Shown piece by piece: positions 27,559-36,258 of a stretch of 64,000 nucleotides of DNA. The position numbers and the translations under genes were made by a program. The DNA is from Salinisphaera orenii subsp. orenii MK-B5 (GTDB taxonomy: Bacteria > Pseudomonadota > Gammaproteobacteria > Nevskiales > Salinisphaeraceae). The stretch covers positions 1 to 64,000 of the forward strand of contig NZ_AYKH01000016.1 in the NCBI RefSeq assembly GCF_003788635.1, written 5' to 3'. Below the pieces are notes generated by a model. The model had not been told where the DNA came from and searched no databases. It saw only the letters and a program-made list of their open reading frames with translations. The stretch's first letter is position 1; each line of letters begins with the position of its first letter.

Positions 27559-28512
27559 ATGACAGAGTTTCTGGCGCCCGCACTCGAGGGGGCGGACAAG
27601 CAGGGGCGGGTGGCCGCCAACGGCCTCGAGCTGGCCTGGGAGCAGTTCGGCGACGACCGCGACCCGGCGCTGATCCTGATCATGGGGCTGGGCACCCAGC
27701 TCACCGGCTGGCCGGACGCCTTCTGCCGCGCCCTGGCCGACACCGGCCTGCGCGTGATCCGTTTCGACAATCGCGATATCGGCCTGTCCACCAAGCTGCG
27801 TACCGCGACCCGGCACGACGGCCCGCGGGCGGCGTTCTTCAAGTCGCTGCTGGGCCGCGAGATCGACGCGCCCTACACGCTCGAGGACATGGCCGTGGAC
27901 ACGGTCGGTCTCATGGACGGGCTCGGCATCGCACGGGCGCATCTGGTCGGTGCCTCCATGGGCGGCATGATCGCGCAGCTGGTTGCCGCGCTGTATCCGG
28001 AGCGCGTGCAGACGCTGACCTCGATCATGTCCACCTCGGGGGCGCGCCGTCTGCCGCGCGGCCGGCTCAAGACCCTCCTGCGCCTGGCCAAGGCGCCGCG
28101 AAGCCGCGACCCGGACGCGATCGCCCGGCACATGGCGGTGACCATGCGCATGATCGGCAGTCCCCGCTACGGCCGCAGCCTGGCCGACTGGACCAGCGAG
28201 ATTCGCCGGAACGTCGCGCGCAGCTACTATCCCGCCGGCACCCGGCGGCAGATGCTCGCGGTGATGGCCGCGGCCTCCCGAACCGATCTGCTCGGCGGCA
28301 TCCGGCAGCCGGCGCTGGTGATCCACGGCGCCGCCGACCCGCTGTTGCCGGTCAAGCACGGTCGCAGCACCGCCGAGCATCTGAGCGACGCGCGCTACGA
28401 GGAGTTCCCCGGCATGGGTCACGATCTGCCGCCGCGGCTGCTGCCGCGGTTCGTGGAGCTGATCGGCGAACTCGTGCACGGCGAATCGGAGCCCGCCGGC
28501 CGGGCGAGGTAG
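27559..28512 (+). CDS. Alpha/beta hydrolase
   Basis: This 317-residue hydrolase has the oxyanion motif LIMGLGTQLTGW, the RFDNRDIGLS turn typical of this subfamily (aclacinomycin methylesterase-like), nucleophile elbow GASMGGMIAQ (Ser about 132), an Asp after VIHGAADPLLPV and His in GMGHDLP. Substrate is unknown. The ATG at 27559 follows a GCAGGA ribosome site. It is cytoplasmic and probably monocistronic. Confidence 0.88.
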   Translation: MTEFLAPALEGADKQGRVAANGLELAWEQFGDDRDPALILIMGLGTQLTGWPDAFCRALADTGLRVIRFDNRDIGLSTKLRTATRHDGPRAAFFKSLLGREIDAPYTLEDMAVDTVGLMDGLGIARAHLVGASMGGMIAQLVAALYPERVQTLTSIMSTSGARRLPRGRLKTLLRLAKAPRSRDPDAIARHMAVTMRMIGSPRYGRSLADWTSEIRRNVARSYYPAGTRRQMLAVMAAASRTDLLGGIRQPALVIHGAADPLLPVKHGRSTAEHLSDARYEEFPGMGHDLPPRLLPRFVELIGELVHGESEPAGRAR

Positions 28513-28832
28513 CCGCGGTGCGGCATCCGGCCGGCCGATCGAGACGGACCGCCGACGGCCGTCCGTCGACCGGGCCGCACTCGCCCGCGGGTCGCCAGGC
28601 CGGGCCGGCTGCGCCCTGCAGGCCGGGCGACTGCGGGTCGACGGCGCTCCAGCCATGCGGCGGCGCATCCGTCGCGGGCGCCGCTCGGCGCGCCGGGATC
28701 GGCCAGGTCGTCGTGTCCGGGCGGGTTGGCATTTGTGGCCCGGCACGCGGCGGCACGGAGGCGGATGCACCGCGTCGTCCCGGAACGCCTGTCGTATGAG
28801 GCCGACGATCGCGAATCGCGCCGGCCCGTCGT
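28513..28832. other. GC-rich intergenic spacer
   Basis: This 320-bp stretch lies between two convergent genes. I see no credible gene, RNA or T-tract terminator, only Arg/Pro/Ala-rich chance frames. Confidence 0.5.
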
Positions 28833-29927
28833 TCAGGCGAAATCGAAGGCCTTCTGGTCGCCGGCCGCCGGCGGACACGCGAAGCGGCCGGTATCGAGCG
28901 TGATGCGGCGGCTCGCGTCGATGCCGGCGCGCCGGCAGGCGAGCCGGAAGCGCCGCGCGATGAGTTCGGCGTGCACGCCCGAGCCGCGCATGCGCTGCCC
29001 CCAGCGGGCGTCGTAGTCGCGCCCGCCGTGGCTCTGGTTGATCAGGCTCATGACGTGGGCGGCCCGGTCCGGATAGTGGGCGGCGAGCCAGTCCCGGAAC
29101 AGATGCTTGACGCCGTACGGCAGGCGCAGCAGCACGTAGCCCGCCGTCAGCGCGCCGGCCTCGGCCGCACGCGCGACCAGCGCCTCCAGCTCGTGATCGG
29201 TCAGCGCGGGGATGACCGGCGCGACCAGCACGCCCACCGGAATGCCCGCGCGCCGCAGCGCCTCGATCGCGGCGAAGCGCCGGCCGGGGCCGGCCGCACG
29301 CGGCTCCAGGCGCCGCTTGAGCGTCGCGTCGAGGCTGGTGACGCTGACCATCACGCTGGCCAGATTGTCCGCGGCCATCTCGCCCAGCACGTCGATGTCG
29401 CGGGTGACCAGTGCGCCCTTGGTCACGATCGAGATCGGCTGGTTGAAGCGGCGCGCGACCGCGAGCAGCGCGCGGGTGATCCGCAGCCGGCGCTCGTCGG
29501 GCTGGTAGGGATCGGTGTTGGCGCCGAGGGTGATCGGCGTGCAGCGATAGCCCGGCGCCCGCAGCTCGGCCTCGAAGCGCTCGGCGGCGTCGGGCTTGTA
29601 GTAGATCTCGGTTTCGAAATCGAGCCCGGCCGAATGATCGAGGTACTCGTGGGTGGGCCGCGCGAAACAGTAGATGCAGCCGTGGCTGCAGCCCTTGTAG
29701 GGGTTGATGGAGGCCGAGAAGGGCACGTCCGGGGAGTCGTTGCGGCTGATCACGCGTCGCGCCGGATCGGCGTGCAGCCGGGTGGCCGGCGGCGTGTCGT
29801 CGGCCAGCGCCTCGGCGTCGAGCGTGCCCCAGCCGTCGTCGAAGTCGTCGGCGCCGGCCGCGGCGAAACGCCCTGCGGGGTTGGTCAGCGCGCCGCGCGT
29901 CTTGTGGTGGGTCGGGCGATGGGGCAT
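28833..29927 (-). CDS. PA0069 family radical SAM protein (SplB-like)
   Basis: This 364-residue protein has the radical SAM cluster motif CSHGCIYC (Cys80, Cys84, Cys87) after the ISRNDSPDVPFSASINPYKG leader, then TLGANTDPYQPDERRLRITR, which are hallmarks of the PA0069/COG1533 family. The substrate is not known. The start at 29927 (MPHRPTHHK) is preferred; an in-frame ATG at 29963 adds 12 residues. It probably follows the SDR gene upstream on the same strand, with a 40-bp gap. Confidence 0.9.
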   Translation of the reverse strand: MPHRPTHHKTRGALTNPAGRFAAAGADDFDDGWGTLDAEALADDTPPATRLHADPARRVISRNDSPDVPFSASINPYKGCSHGCIYCFARPTHEYLDHSAGLDFETEIYYKPDAAERFEAELRAPGYRCTPITLGANTDPYQPDERRLRITRALLAVARRFNQPISIVTKGALVTRDIDVLGEMAADNLASVMVSVTSLDATLKRRLEPRAAGPGRRFAAIEALRRAGIPVGVLVAPVIPALTDHELEALVARAAEAGALTAGYVLLRLPYGVKHLFRDWLAAHYPDRAAHVMSLINQSHGGRDYDARWGQRMRGSGVHAELIARRFRLACRRAGIDASRRITLDTGRFACPPAAGDQKAFDFA

Positions 29928-29967
29928 GCTTGCAACTGTATAAATAAACAGTTTATTCGGCAAGAGG

Positions 29968-30717
29968 TCACGGTTCGATGCTTTCGCCCGCCCAGTCGAA
30001 GACGTGACCGCTGTCCTCCGGCGTGAGCCGGTCGATCACCGCCAGCAGATGCCGGGCCGCCGTGTCCGGGCTCTGCAGGCGGCCCGCCGGCACGCGTCGC
30101 TGGAAGGGCTCGGACAGCCCGGTGTCCACGGTGCCCGGGTGCAGGCCCACGCAGATCAGCGCCCGGGAATGGCGTCGCAGCTCGATGGCGGCGGTGCGGG
30201 TGAACTGGTTCTGGGCCGCCTTGGCCGCCCGGTAGGCGTACCAGCCGCCGATGTGGTTGTCGCCGATCGAGCCCACGCGGGCCGACAGACTGGCGATGAC
30301 CGCGCGCTCGCCGTGCGCGAGTAGGTCCTGGAAATGCTTGATCATCAGCAGCGGCCCGGTGGCGTTCACGGCGAAGCTCGTGGCGACGTGGGCGGGGTCG
30401 ATGTCGGCCAGGCGTTTTTCCGGCCAGAGGCCGGTCCGTTCATCGTGAAGCAAGCCAGCCAGCACCAGCATGCCGTCCAGACGCTCGACCGTGCGCCCGA
30501 TTCGGGCCCGCGCGTCGGCAACGCTGGTTTCGCTTGTCACATCCAGCGCCACAATCCGGAGCCGTGTATCGCCGTGCGCCTCGGCGAGCGCCTGCAGACG
30601 CGGTGCGGCCGACGGATCGCGCACGGTCGCGACCAGTCGCACCGCGTCGCGCTCGAGCAGCCGGGTCGCCAGCGCGAGGCCGAGGCCTCGACCGGCGCCC
30701 TGTATGAGGATGTTCAT
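29968..30717 (-). CDS. Short-chain dehydrogenase/reductase (CsgA-like)
   Basis: This 249-residue Rossmann enzyme has the cofactor motif GAGRGLGLA (7-15), LAGLL, then Ser (IASLSAR) and the YxxxK catalytic pair YAYRAAK (about 184-190). The Gly-rich motif and the ALDVTS element suggest NADP. The substrate is unknown. The start at 30717 (MNILIQGAG) matches family starts. It is divergent from the diguanylate cyclase gene over 131 bp. Confidence 0.9.
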   Translation of the reverse strand: MNILIQGAGRGLGLALATRLLERDAVRLVATVRDPSAAPRLQALAEAHGDTRLRIVALDVTSETSVADARARIGRTVERLDGMLVLAGLLHDERTGLWPEKRLADIDPAHVATSFAVNATGPLLMIKHFQDLLAHGERAVIASLSARVGSIGDNHIGGWYAYRAAKAAQNQFTRTAAIELRRHSRALICVGLHPGTVDTGLSEPFQRRVPAGRLQSPDTAARHLLAVIDRLTPEDSGHVFDWAGESIEP

Positions 30718-30848
30718 GGGGTTTGCCTGCTCCCGGATTGGATGGGCTGTCGTCTGCCGCGGCCGCAGCGGGCCCGGTACGGCGGATGCGTGCGCCTGTG
30801 CGGGCGCGCGGTTCGGCCCTGGGTGTGGCCCGAAGGGATACAACGACA

Positions 30849-32108
30849 ATGCCGAACAAGGAAACCACCTCCGCCGAGCTGTACCGGCTGGAACGCGCGG
30901 AGGAGCAGCAGTGGGCCGAGGGCGCGCAGCAGACGCCGACGGAACTGCTACGCGAGCAGCGCGAACGCGGTTTCGCCACCCTCTGGTTCCGACCGGAACT
31001 GGAGGCGGATTTCTGTCGCTATCTGCGGCTGTCCGGCCGGCTCAGCCGTCTGACGCTGCTGTCGATCGCCTTTCTGGCGATGGCGATCACGCCGCTGATC
31101 GACACCACGCTGCTCGGCATGCCGGAACCGCTGGTGCCGCTGTCGCGCTGGCTGCAGCTCGGCGGGATGATCCCGCTGCTGCTGGGTGTCGGCCTGTTCT
31201 GCTGGAAGCGGCCGGACGCGGCGGCCATCGAGCTGGTCATGGTGTTGCTGTTTCTCGGCTTCATCGCGGGGCTGCTGGGCCAGCGGATCGTCGATGCCCG
31301 ATACGGCTTCGACCTGCCGGTGGAGTTCATCGGCATCTGCACCGTCACCATGTTCGCCCTCGCCCGCATCCGCTTCTGGGTGATGCTGCCGGCGGCGGTC
31401 GTGGCCGGCATCGCGGCCATCGGCGTCGAGATCGCGTTCATCCATATCGAGCCCAACGTCAACTATCACGTGTTCGCGACCGTGGTGCTGATGGTGGTGG
31501 CGGTGTGTGCGGGCTATTCGCTGGAATACTTCATCCGCTGGACCTGGCTCAACGGCACGCTGCTGCATTATCTGTCGCGCCAGGACAGCCTCACCGGGCT
31601 GCTCAACCGCTATGCGCTGGAGGATGCGCTCGAGCAGGCGCAGGCGCAGGCGGCCCGGGAATCGGCGGGCTACGCGGTGGCGATGATCGATATCGACGCC
31701 TTCGGCGCCTATAACGACCACTACGGCCATCAGGAGGGGGATGCGGCGCTGCGCCGGGTCGCGGCGGTGCTGCGAGCCGGAGCCCGGCGGCCGCTGGATG
31801 TCTGCGGCCGCTACGGCGGCGAGGAGTTCGCCATGCTGTGGATGCACGGAGACGCCGACGAGATCCGGGCGCTTGCGGAAAACGTCTGTTCAGCCATCGC
31901 TGCGGAACGGATTCCGCACGCGGTGTCGCCGGTGGCCGAGTGGGTGACGGTGAGCATCGGCGTCTGCCACATCGGCCCCGACGACGGCCGCGTCGGTCTC
32001 TCGGCGGCGCTGCGCAAGGCCGACGCGTTGCTCTACGAGGCCAAGGCGCGGGGCCGCAACCGGGTGCTGTGCGAGCGTTTCAGCAGCTGGCCGGACGACG
32101 ACGGCTGA
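30849..32108 (+). CDS. Membrane diguanylate cyclase (GGDEF domain)
   Basis: This 419-residue protein makes cyclic di-GMP. An N-terminal cytoplasmic stretch (1-60) precedes six hydrophobic helices (about 63-245). The GGDEF domain follows, opening at DSLTGLLNRYAL. The active motif is GGEEF (323-327) and an intact inhibitory site RPLD lies five residues before it, so product inhibition is expected. The membrane part has no sensor domain that I recognise; its signal is unknown. The ATG at 30849 has no strong ribosome site. Confidence 0.92.
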   Translation: MPNKETTSAELYRLERAEEQQWAEGAQQTPTELLREQRERGFATLWFRPELEADFCRYLRLSGRLSRLTLLSIAFLAMAITPLIDTTLLGMPEPLVPLSRWLQLGGMIPLLLGVGLFCWKRPDAAAIELVMVLLFLGFIAGLLGQRIVDARYGFDLPVEFIGICTVTMFALARIRFWVMLPAAVVAGIAAIGVEIAFIHIEPNVNYHVFATVVLMVVAVCAGYSLEYFIRWTWLNGTLLHYLSRQDSLTGLLNRYALEDALEQAQAQAARESAGYAVAMIDIDAFGAYNDHYGHQEGDAALRRVAAVLRAGARRPLDVCGRYGGEEFAMLWMHGDADEIRALAENVCSAIAAERIPHAVSPVAEWVTVSIGVCHIGPDDGRVGLSAALRKADALLYEAKARGRNRVLCERFSSWPDDDG

Positions 32109-32183
32109 GGCGCCGCGGTCGAGCGCCGGCGGGCCGACTTGCCGGTATCGCCGGCCGCGGAGCCTGCGGCGGGTGGTCGCGCG

Positions 32184-32471
32184 TCAGTGGATCAGCCAGG
32201 TCAGCACCACCACGCCCAGCGCCGCCCAGATCACCGCGCCGATGAGCCGGCGCTTGAGCAGCGCACGCAGGGCTGCCCAGAGCATCACCAGGCCGAGCAA
32301 GAGAATGAGCAGGCTCAGCACCGAGGTGCTGATGCCCAGGGCGTTGGTCAGCCCCGCCAGAAAGCTGTCGATGAGGCCGTAGAGATTGCCCAGCAGCCCC
32401 GCCAGCCCGTCGACGATGAAGCGGATGGCCGCGCCCAGTGTCTCGCCGATCCAATGAAAGAATTCTTCCAC
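32184..32471 (-). CDS. Small two-helix membrane protein
   Basis: This 95-residue protein has hydrophobic helices at about 20-40, 48-68 and 75-93 with an RRRL-type basic loop (ALLKRRLIG) between the last two. I recognise no family. It lies between the diguanylate cyclase and the efflux operon, 58 bp from the pump adaptor stop. The composition is typical of real membrane proteins and the codon pattern matches the region. Confidence 0.7.
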   Translation of the reverse strand: MEEFFHWIGETLGAAIRFIVDGLAGLLGNLYGLIDSFLAGLTNALGISTSVLSLLILLLGLVMLWAALRALLKRRLIGAVIWAALGVVVLTWLIH

Positions 32472-32529
32472 GTTCCTGCACGCTTCCGGCGAGCGCCGGT
32501 CCGACCAAACCAGCTGCCAGTCTAAAGCC

Positions 32530-33768
32530 TCATGAGGCCGATGCGGGCGGTTGGGCGCGCGCCGCGCGGTTGCCGCCGGCGGGACCGCGACCGTCGGATG
32601 CGGCCGGCGTGACCGTCGTGTCCACAGCCACCTCCACCATCATGCCCGGGCTGAGCGCGGTCTTCGGCCCGTGGTCGATGGCGATGCGCACCGGGATGCG
32701 CTGGGTGATCTTGGTGAAATTGCCGGACGGGTTCGGGTTCGGCAGCAGCGCGAACTGGTTGGTCGCGGCATGGCCGATGACGGCGACATGGCCGCGATAG
32801 GCGATGTCCGGGCGGGCGTCGACGTGCACGGCCACCGGCTGGCCGACGGCCAGTTCGGCGATCTTGGTCTCCTTCATCTTGGCCTCGATCCAGACGTCGG
32901 CCGGGTCGTGCATCATCACGATCGGCTGGCCGGCAGAGACGTATTCGCCGGCTTCGATGAAGGTCTCGTCGACGACGCCGTCGATCGGCGCGGTGATCGC
33001 CAGATCGTCCAGACGCGTGCGCTGGTGTGCCAGTTCCGCCTTCGCCTCGGCGAGCCGATGTTTCATGACCGCGCGCTCGTCGGTCAGCACCTCCGGGTTG
33101 TCGATCGTGGCCTGCGGCGCCGACAGCAGGCCGGTTCGGGCGTTGTCCAGGGCGATGCGATCGACGCGCACCTGCCGCTCGGCGCGGTCGTGCTCGGCGC
33201 GGGCGGCCTGGTAGGCGTAGCGGTCGGCGTCGCGCTCGGCCTCGGAGACGCCGTGGCGCTGATAGAGTTCGGCCGACCGTTCGGCGTCGTGGCGGGCCCG
33301 GGTGGCGTCGGCGGCGGCGGCCTTCTCGGCGGCGACGTCGGCCGCCAGCACGTCTTTCATCTGCTCGATGCCGCCGCTGATCTGGCGGCGGGCGAGGTCG
33401 ATGCGGCCCGCCTGGGCGTCGAGCTCGGCCTGCATGCGCTCGACCCGCGCGGCCAGCTGGCGGCGGCGCAGCGCGTCCGGCCGGCTGTAGAGCTGGGCCA
33501 CTCGCGCGCCGGTCGCGAGGCGGTCGCCGCGAATCAGGTCGAAGCCGGTCACGCGCCCGGCCAGCCGGCTGCTGACCGTGATCTCGTGGGTGGCCACCCG
33601 GGCGTCGTTCTCGCTGACGTGGGTCAGGCGGTGATGCAGCCAGAAGCCCACCCAGATCGCCGCGATCCCGATCAGCACGGCGGCCGCGAGGAGCTTGAAC
33701 AGCCGCCCGGTCCGGCCGCGGCCGGATGCGCTGGAGTCGGTGTCGTTGTCGGTCTGCGATGCGGTCAT
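32530..33768 (-). CDS. HlyD/EmrA-type membrane fusion protein
   Basis: This 412-residue periplasmic adaptor links an inner-membrane pump to an outer-membrane channel. A helix at about 24-46 anchors it. The biotinyl-lipoyl half (VSSRLAGRVTGFDLIRGD), a long coiled coil (about 100-235) and the second lipoyl half (ITAPIDGVVDETFIEAGEYV) follow in the usual order. It lies 21 nt after the pump gene and is surely co-transcribed with it. No outer-membrane TolC gene is in the window. Confidence 0.92.
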   Translation of the reverse strand: MTASQTDNDTDSSASGRGRTGRLFKLLAAAVLIGIAAIWVGFWLHHRLTHVSENDARVATHEITVSSRLAGRVTGFDLIRGDRLATGARVAQLYSRPDALRRRQLAARVERMQAELDAQAGRIDLARRQISGGIEQMKDVLAADVAAEKAAAADATRARHDAERSAELYQRHGVSEAERDADRYAYQAARAEHDRAERQVRVDRIALDNARTGLLSAPQATIDNPEVLTDERAVMKHRLAEAKAELAHQRTRLDDLAITAPIDGVVDETFIEAGEYVSAGQPIVMMHDPADVWIEAKMKETKIAELAVGQPVAVHVDARPDIAYRGHVAVIGHAATNQFALLPNPNPSGNFTKITQRIPVRIAIDHGPKTALSPGMMVEVAVDTTVTPAASDGRGPAGGNRAARAQPPASAS

Positions 33769-33789
33769 GTGCGAAGCGTCGGTTGAAGG

Positions 33790-35346
33790 TCAGCGGTCGG
33801 CGGCGCGGGCGCCCCAGCGGCTGAGCAGAAACGAGGGCAGGCAGACCGCGACCAGGGCGGTCGCCACCATGAGAAAACCGTCCTGATAGGCGTAGATCGT
33901 CGCCCAGATGCGGTCGATGCCGGAGAGCACGTGCTCGGCCGCCGCGCGCCGGTGCGTCGCGTCCACGCCGGTGCGCCCCAAGACCTCGCCCAGATGAGAG
34001 AGCGCACGGCGGGCCATGTCGTTGCCCGGGTTCAGGCCGGCGGTCAGGTGATCGCTGTGGGCCAGCGTGCGGCGGTCGAGCATGGCCACCAGCGTGACGG
34101 TGCCGAAGGCCCCGCCCAGCTGCAGGGCGAAGTTGATCGCCCCCGAACCGTAGCCGATCAGCCGCGGCGGCAGCGCGGCGATGGAGCGCGACAGGGTCGG
34201 CGGCGGCACGGCGGCCATGCCCACGCTCAGCAACGCCATCGACAGCGCGAGGCTGGCAAACGAGGTGTTCCAGTCGGCCTGGGCCATCCGGCAGACCGCC
34301 CAGATCGCGAACGCCAGCCCGGGCAGGGTCAGCCAGTGCGGGGCCATGCGGTCGCTGAAGCGGCCGACCAGCGGCACGAGCACGGCCAGCACCAGCGTCG
34401 ACGGCGTGAACAGAACCCCCGAGGTGATCGGGCTGAAGTGCAGGATCGCGTCCATGAACTGCGGCAGCAGGTACATCACGCCGTAGAAGGCGCCGCCGAA
34501 CAGCAGCATGACGATCGACCCGGCCAGGAACTCCTTGTGCCGGAAGATGGCGAGGTCCAGCAGCGGGCGCGGCTGGCGCAGCTCCCAGCCGATGAAGAAT
34601 ACCGTGGTCGCCAGCGAGAGAACTTCGAGCTGGAGGACCGCGCTGCTCTGCCAGCCCCAGCGCTGGCCGTTGGCGATCGCGGCCAGCGCGGCGAAGATGG
34701 CCACGAACAGCGTGATCGCGCCGACCCAGTCCAGCGGCGGCCGCGGCCCGGTCGACTCGCGCCGGGGCAAAAAGATGGCGCCCATGACCATCGCGGCGAC
34801 ACAGATCGGCAGCACGATGAAGAACACGTAGCGCCAGGAGAAATGTTCGACCAGAAAGCCACCCACCACGCTTGCCAGAGTCAGCGGCAGGCCCAGGCTC
34901 ATGCCGTAGAGCGCGGTCGCCATGCCGCGCTGATGGGGCGGATAGACCGCAAATAACGCTTCGAGCGCGACCGGGCGGATGATGCCGGTCATCGCGCCCT
35001 GCACCACGCGCGCGACGATGATCGCGCCCATGCCGGTGGCCAGACCGCCCACGAACGAGGCGGCGATGAACACCGCCAGCAGGCCGACGTAGGTCGCGCG
35101 CTGGCCGAAGGCGCTCATCAGCCAGGGCGAGATCAGCAGCGTGACCGTGGTCGCGGCCAGAAAACCGGTCGACAGCCATTGCACCTGGTCGGCGCTCATG
35201 CCGAAGGCGCCCTTGATGTAGGGCGTGGCGACGTTGACGATCGTGATCGACATGCCCAGCGCGACCAGCCCCAGCAGCACCGTCAGCGTGACCAGCCAGC
35301 GGTATTTCGGGCCATAGCGCTCGAACATGGCCTCGACCTGGGTCAT
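33790..35346 (-). CDS. DHA2 family MFS drug efflux pump (EmrB/QacA type)
   Basis: This 518-residue inner-membrane proton-driven exporter has about 14 hydrophobic helices. Motifs are SITIVNVATPYIKGAF and WLSTGFLAATTVTLL in the first helices, RVVQGAMTGIIRPVALEAL (motif C region near 110) and LPLTLASVVGGFLVEHFSWRYVF. It probably exports hydrophobic drugs with the adaptor downstream. The ATG at 35346 faces the lipoprotein gene across 81 bp, and a TetR-style half-site lies in that gap. Confidence 0.92.
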   Translation of the reverse strand: MTQVEAMFERYGPKYRWLVTLTVLLGLVALGMSITIVNVATPYIKGAFGMSADQVQWLSTGFLAATTVTLLISPWLMSAFGQRATYVGLLAVFIAASFVGGLATGMGAIIVARVVQGAMTGIIRPVALEALFAVYPPHQRGMATALYGMSLGLPLTLASVVGGFLVEHFSWRYVFFIVLPICVAAMVMGAIFLPRRESTGPRPPLDWVGAITLFVAIFAALAAIANGQRWGWQSSAVLQLEVLSLATTVFFIGWELRQPRPLLDLAIFRHKEFLAGSIVMLLFGGAFYGVMYLLPQFMDAILHFSPITSGVLFTPSTLVLAVLVPLVGRFSDRMAPHWLTLPGLAFAIWAVCRMAQADWNTSFASLALSMALLSVGMAAVPPPTLSRSIAALPPRLIGYGSGAINFALQLGGAFGTVTLVAMLDRRTLAHSDHLTAGLNPGNDMARRALSHLGEVLGRTGVDATHRRAAAEHVLSGIDRIWATIYAYQDGFLMVATALVAVCLPSFLLSRWGARAADR

Positions 35347-35382
35347 GCCGCTCCGGAAGGGGAAAGACGAAGGCGTATTCTA

Positions 35383-35399
35383 TTGCATGTAAACTACAA
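35383..35399. promoter_or_regulatory. AT-rich dyad in the efflux/lipoprotein divergent promoter
   Basis: TTGCATGTAAACTACAA has symmetric ends (TTG/CAA) and the core TGTAAACTACA. That core resembles half of TetR-family operators often found before emrAB operons. No regulator gene is adjacent. It is the only AT-rich patch of the 81-bp gap and probably also holds promoter elements. Confidence 0.35.
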
Positions 35400-35427
35400 T
35401 AAAAATGACAGTCATCGGGAGCGAGTC

Positions 35428-36078
35428 ATGGGCGATCACACCGGGGCGCCGCGCCGCCGCGCGTGGGGGATGATTCTGGCGGCGGTCGTGGCTCTCGCGG
35501 CCCTGTCCGGCTGCGCCGCCGCGCCCGGCATGTCCGACACGTCCGTCGCGTCGGCGGCCTCATCGCGGCACTACCACAGCCCGCGCTACGGCCTGGCCAT
35601 CGCTTACCCGCAGGGTGTCCCGGCCGCGCGGCGGTTCGAGGCCGATTATTTCCTGGGCACGCGCTGGAATCCCGATGCGGCGGCGGCCGTGCCCGGCGAC
35701 GCCCTGCTGGCGTTGACGCTGCCCGGGTCCAACACGATCACCCGTGGGGTGATGCGGATCGGCGCCAGCCGCGCGCCGCGCGCGCTGGCCGCCTGCAGTG
35801 GACCGTCCAGCGGGCCGGCGGGCGCCCCGGCCGAGCCGCGGCGGGTGTTGATCGACGGGGTGGCCTTCACCCGGGTCGATACCGGCGATGCCGCGATGAA
35901 TCACCACCTGCAGCGCCACAGCTACCGCGCGGTGACGGCCGGCCGCTGTATCGCCATCGACCTGATCGTGACCGGCGTCAATCCCTCGGTCTATGCCTCG
36001 CCGCCGGCGCGGCCGTTCGACCGTGAGACCGCATTCGCCCGGCTGGAGGCACTGTTGTCGCGGCTGCGGCTGGAATGA
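35428..36078 (+). CDS. Lipoprotein of unknown function
   Basis: This 216-residue protein starts at 35428 after GGGAGCGAGTC. The signal ends in the lipobox LSGC (Cys29). The mature part (HYHSPRYGLAIAYPQGV, then GVAFTRVDTGDAAMNHHLQRHSYRAV) looks like a compact beta-rich periplasmic domain, with RCIAIDLIVTGVNP near its end. Several families have the YGLAIAYP opening of a PsbP-like or DUF-type fold, but I cannot name one with confidence. It is divergent from the efflux operon. Confidence 0.75.
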   Translation: MGDHTGAPRRRAWGMILAAVVALAALSGCAAAPGMSDTSVASAASSRHYHSPRYGLAIAYPQGVPAARRFEADYFLGTRWNPDAAAAVPGDALLALTLPGSNTITRGVMRIGASRAPRALAACSGPSSGPAGAPAEPRRVLIDGVAFTRVDTGDAAMNHHLQRHSYRAVTAGRCIAIDLIVTGVNPSVYASPPARPFDRETAFARLEALLSRLRLE

Positions 36079-36085
36079 TGGATCG

Positions 36086-36108
36086 CGCCCGCCCATGGGC
36101 GGCGGGCG
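36086..36108. terminator. Hairpin between convergent lipoprotein and entericidin genes
   Basis: CGCCCGCC (36086-36093) pairs with GGCGGGCG (36101-36108) around a 7-nt loop, in the 36-bp gap between two converging genes. No T tract follows, so termination is plausible but not certain. Confidence 0.45.
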
Positions 36109-36114
36109 TCGGTC

Positions 36115-36258
36115 CTATTCGGCGGCGTCCTGGACTTCCTCGCCGGCGCGTTCCATGTCTTCGCCGGCGCCCTGGATCGTGTTGCAGCCGGTGAGCAACG
36201 ACATGCCGATGAGCATCAGAGCCACGAGGCCGGTCCATCTCGGGGTATTACGGTTCAT
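36115..36258 (-). CDS. Entericidin-family small lipoprotein
   Basis: This 47-residue protein has a signal (MNRNTPRWTGLVALMLIGMS), lipobox LTGC (Cys25) and the entericidin tail NTIQGAGEDMERAGEEVQ. Entericidins are tiny stress-induced membrane lipoproteins. There is one gene here, not the EcnA/EcnB tandem. The ATG at 36258 follows GGAGGGCG, which decides the start over longer upstream frames. Confidence 0.9.
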   Translation of the reverse strand: MNRNTPRWTGLVALMLIGMSLLTGCNTIQGAGEDMERAGEEVQDAAE

